Assembly (NCBI GenBank): GCA_000309945.1
Contig: CM001633.1
Span: forward strand, 4,289,912 to 4,353,911
Source: Leptolyngbyaceae cyanobacterium JSC-12
GTDB lineage: Bacteria; Cyanobacteriota; Cyanobacteriia; Leptolyngbyales; Leptolyngbyaceae
DNA length: 64,000 bases
Direction: 5' to 3'
This document shows, piece by piece, positions 63,562-64,000 of this stretch. The notes beneath the pieces were generated by a model. That model did not search any database. It had not been told where the DNA came from and saw only the letters and a program-made list of their open reading frames with translations. Every line of letters begins with the position of its first letter. Position 1 is the stretch's first letter. Position numbers and translations under genes: made by a program.

Positions 63562-64000
63562 TTAAACAAGACTGTTTTTAATTCGGGTTTGGGTCTCTTC
63601 CAGAAAGGTGGTGAACACACGCACCAGTTTGTGGATGCCATCGCTGCCACCTGCGATCAAACCGCCCGTCAGCAGAGTATCTAAAGACCGAAAAATGAAG
63701 ATTTGCCCATTATAAAACATAGGTTCTTGATCAAATTCTTGAATTGTGACGAGAGTTTCTAAAGCACGAATGCCAACACCACTGATTAATAGGCCAATAA
63801 ATAATGCCAGCCAGAGTGCAATTCTGCGAGTTTCTGATTTGTATAGAGCACGCTTCAGCCTTAGATCTTTCGACCGTTCCATCTCCTGATGTAGTTGAGT
63901 ATTTAGCTCATTCGTATCACCGATTGTTTGTGCTGGATTGAATTGGGCAATAATGTCTTTTCGATCTCTGCTGGAGATCTCTTCCAGCCTAATCAGTGTT
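63562..64000 (-). CDS. Membrane protein of unknown function, 5' end beyond the window
   Basis: The frame is open through the right edge: residues such as LIRLEEISSRDRKDIIAQF and NPAQTIGDTNELNTQLHQE precede the first visible ATG at 63882, so the gene starts outside the window. Two hydrophobic segments, IALWLALFIGLLISGVGIRA and LLTGGLIAGGSDGIHKLVRVF, end near the C-terminus LEETQTRIKNSLV. At least 146 codons. No family recognised; a charged coiled-coil stretch precedes the helices. Confidence 0.6.
   Translation of the reverse strand, partial: TLIRLEEISSRDRKDIIAQFNPAQTIGDTNELNTQLHQEMERSKDLRLKRALYKSETRRIALWLALFIGLLISGVGIRALETLVTIQEFDQEPMFYNGQIFIFRSLDTLLTGGLIAGGSDGIHKLVRVFTTFLEETQTRIKNSLV

Overview
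The window looks like chromosomal DNA of a filamentous or Leptolyngbya-like cyanobacterium. The HIP1 palindrome GCGATCGC occurs throughout. The genes include psaK (photosystem I), the carotenoid pair crtP-crtB, a cobaltochelatase-type CobN, a kinase with two predicted cyanobacteriochrome GAF domains, and several families typical of cyanobacteria (DUF7219, Uma2, GT61). The first gene (a histone-deacetylase-family protein) and the last one (an unidentified membrane protein) are cut by the window edges.

Layout. 1-12 kb: HDAC-like gene, truncated ZIP transporter, lipocalin-like CrtC/AttH protein, a minus-strand set of small secreted proteins behind a perfect LexA-type box, an SGNH hydrolase, an actin-like ParM/ParR pair behind a second LexA-type box, then GT61, lpxD, cysteine desulfurase and a secreted protein. 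12-21 kb: two paralogous MgtA-type P-type ATPases (the first split by a +1 frameshift) with small ORFs, palindromic repeats and hairpin repeats between and after them. 21-23.5 kb: tandem-GAF histidine kinase. 23.5-28.3 kb: a degraded type I restriction-modification locus (hsdS and a 5'-truncated hsdM) carrying VapBC-like, MNT/HEPN-like and Uma2 cargo. 28.3-37.5 kb: a metal region with a yybP-ykoY (Mn2+) riboswitch and UPF0016 manganese exporter, followed by a minus-strand cluster. In transcription order that cluster is a DUF5132-like protein, a P-type ATPase with an HMA2-like N-terminus and a helix-turn-helix-like C-terminus, a short DUF454-like protein, a small HMA2+HTH protein, and a second P-type ATPase homologue. 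The second ATPase has lost its phosphorylated aspartate and other catalytic acids and is interrupted by an IS element with a 9-bp target duplication. 37.5-64 kb: mostly housekeeping genes (GT4, crtP-crtB, trpF, psaK, pilin-like protein, pirin, CDGSH protein, oxidoreductase, XPB-like helicase, cobN, MFS, CNNM/CorC protein, tRNA(CAU), pyrE, APH-kinase fusion, hisC, xdhC) with a few gene remnants.

The most unusual content is the 29-37 kb cluster. It pairs an apparently active P-type ATPase with a predicted dead one, and the same putative DNA-binding module is attached both to the ATPase C-terminus and to a stand-alone HMA2 protein. It shares its neighbourhood with a riboswitch-controlled Mn exporter and, about 9 kb away, the MgtA paralogues, so the region is rich in cation homeostasis genes. 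Other strong leads are the LexA-type boxes in front of parMR and the small secreted-protein operon, and the DXCF-type tandem photoreceptor kinase. All functional calls come from reading motifs by eye; no database search was run.
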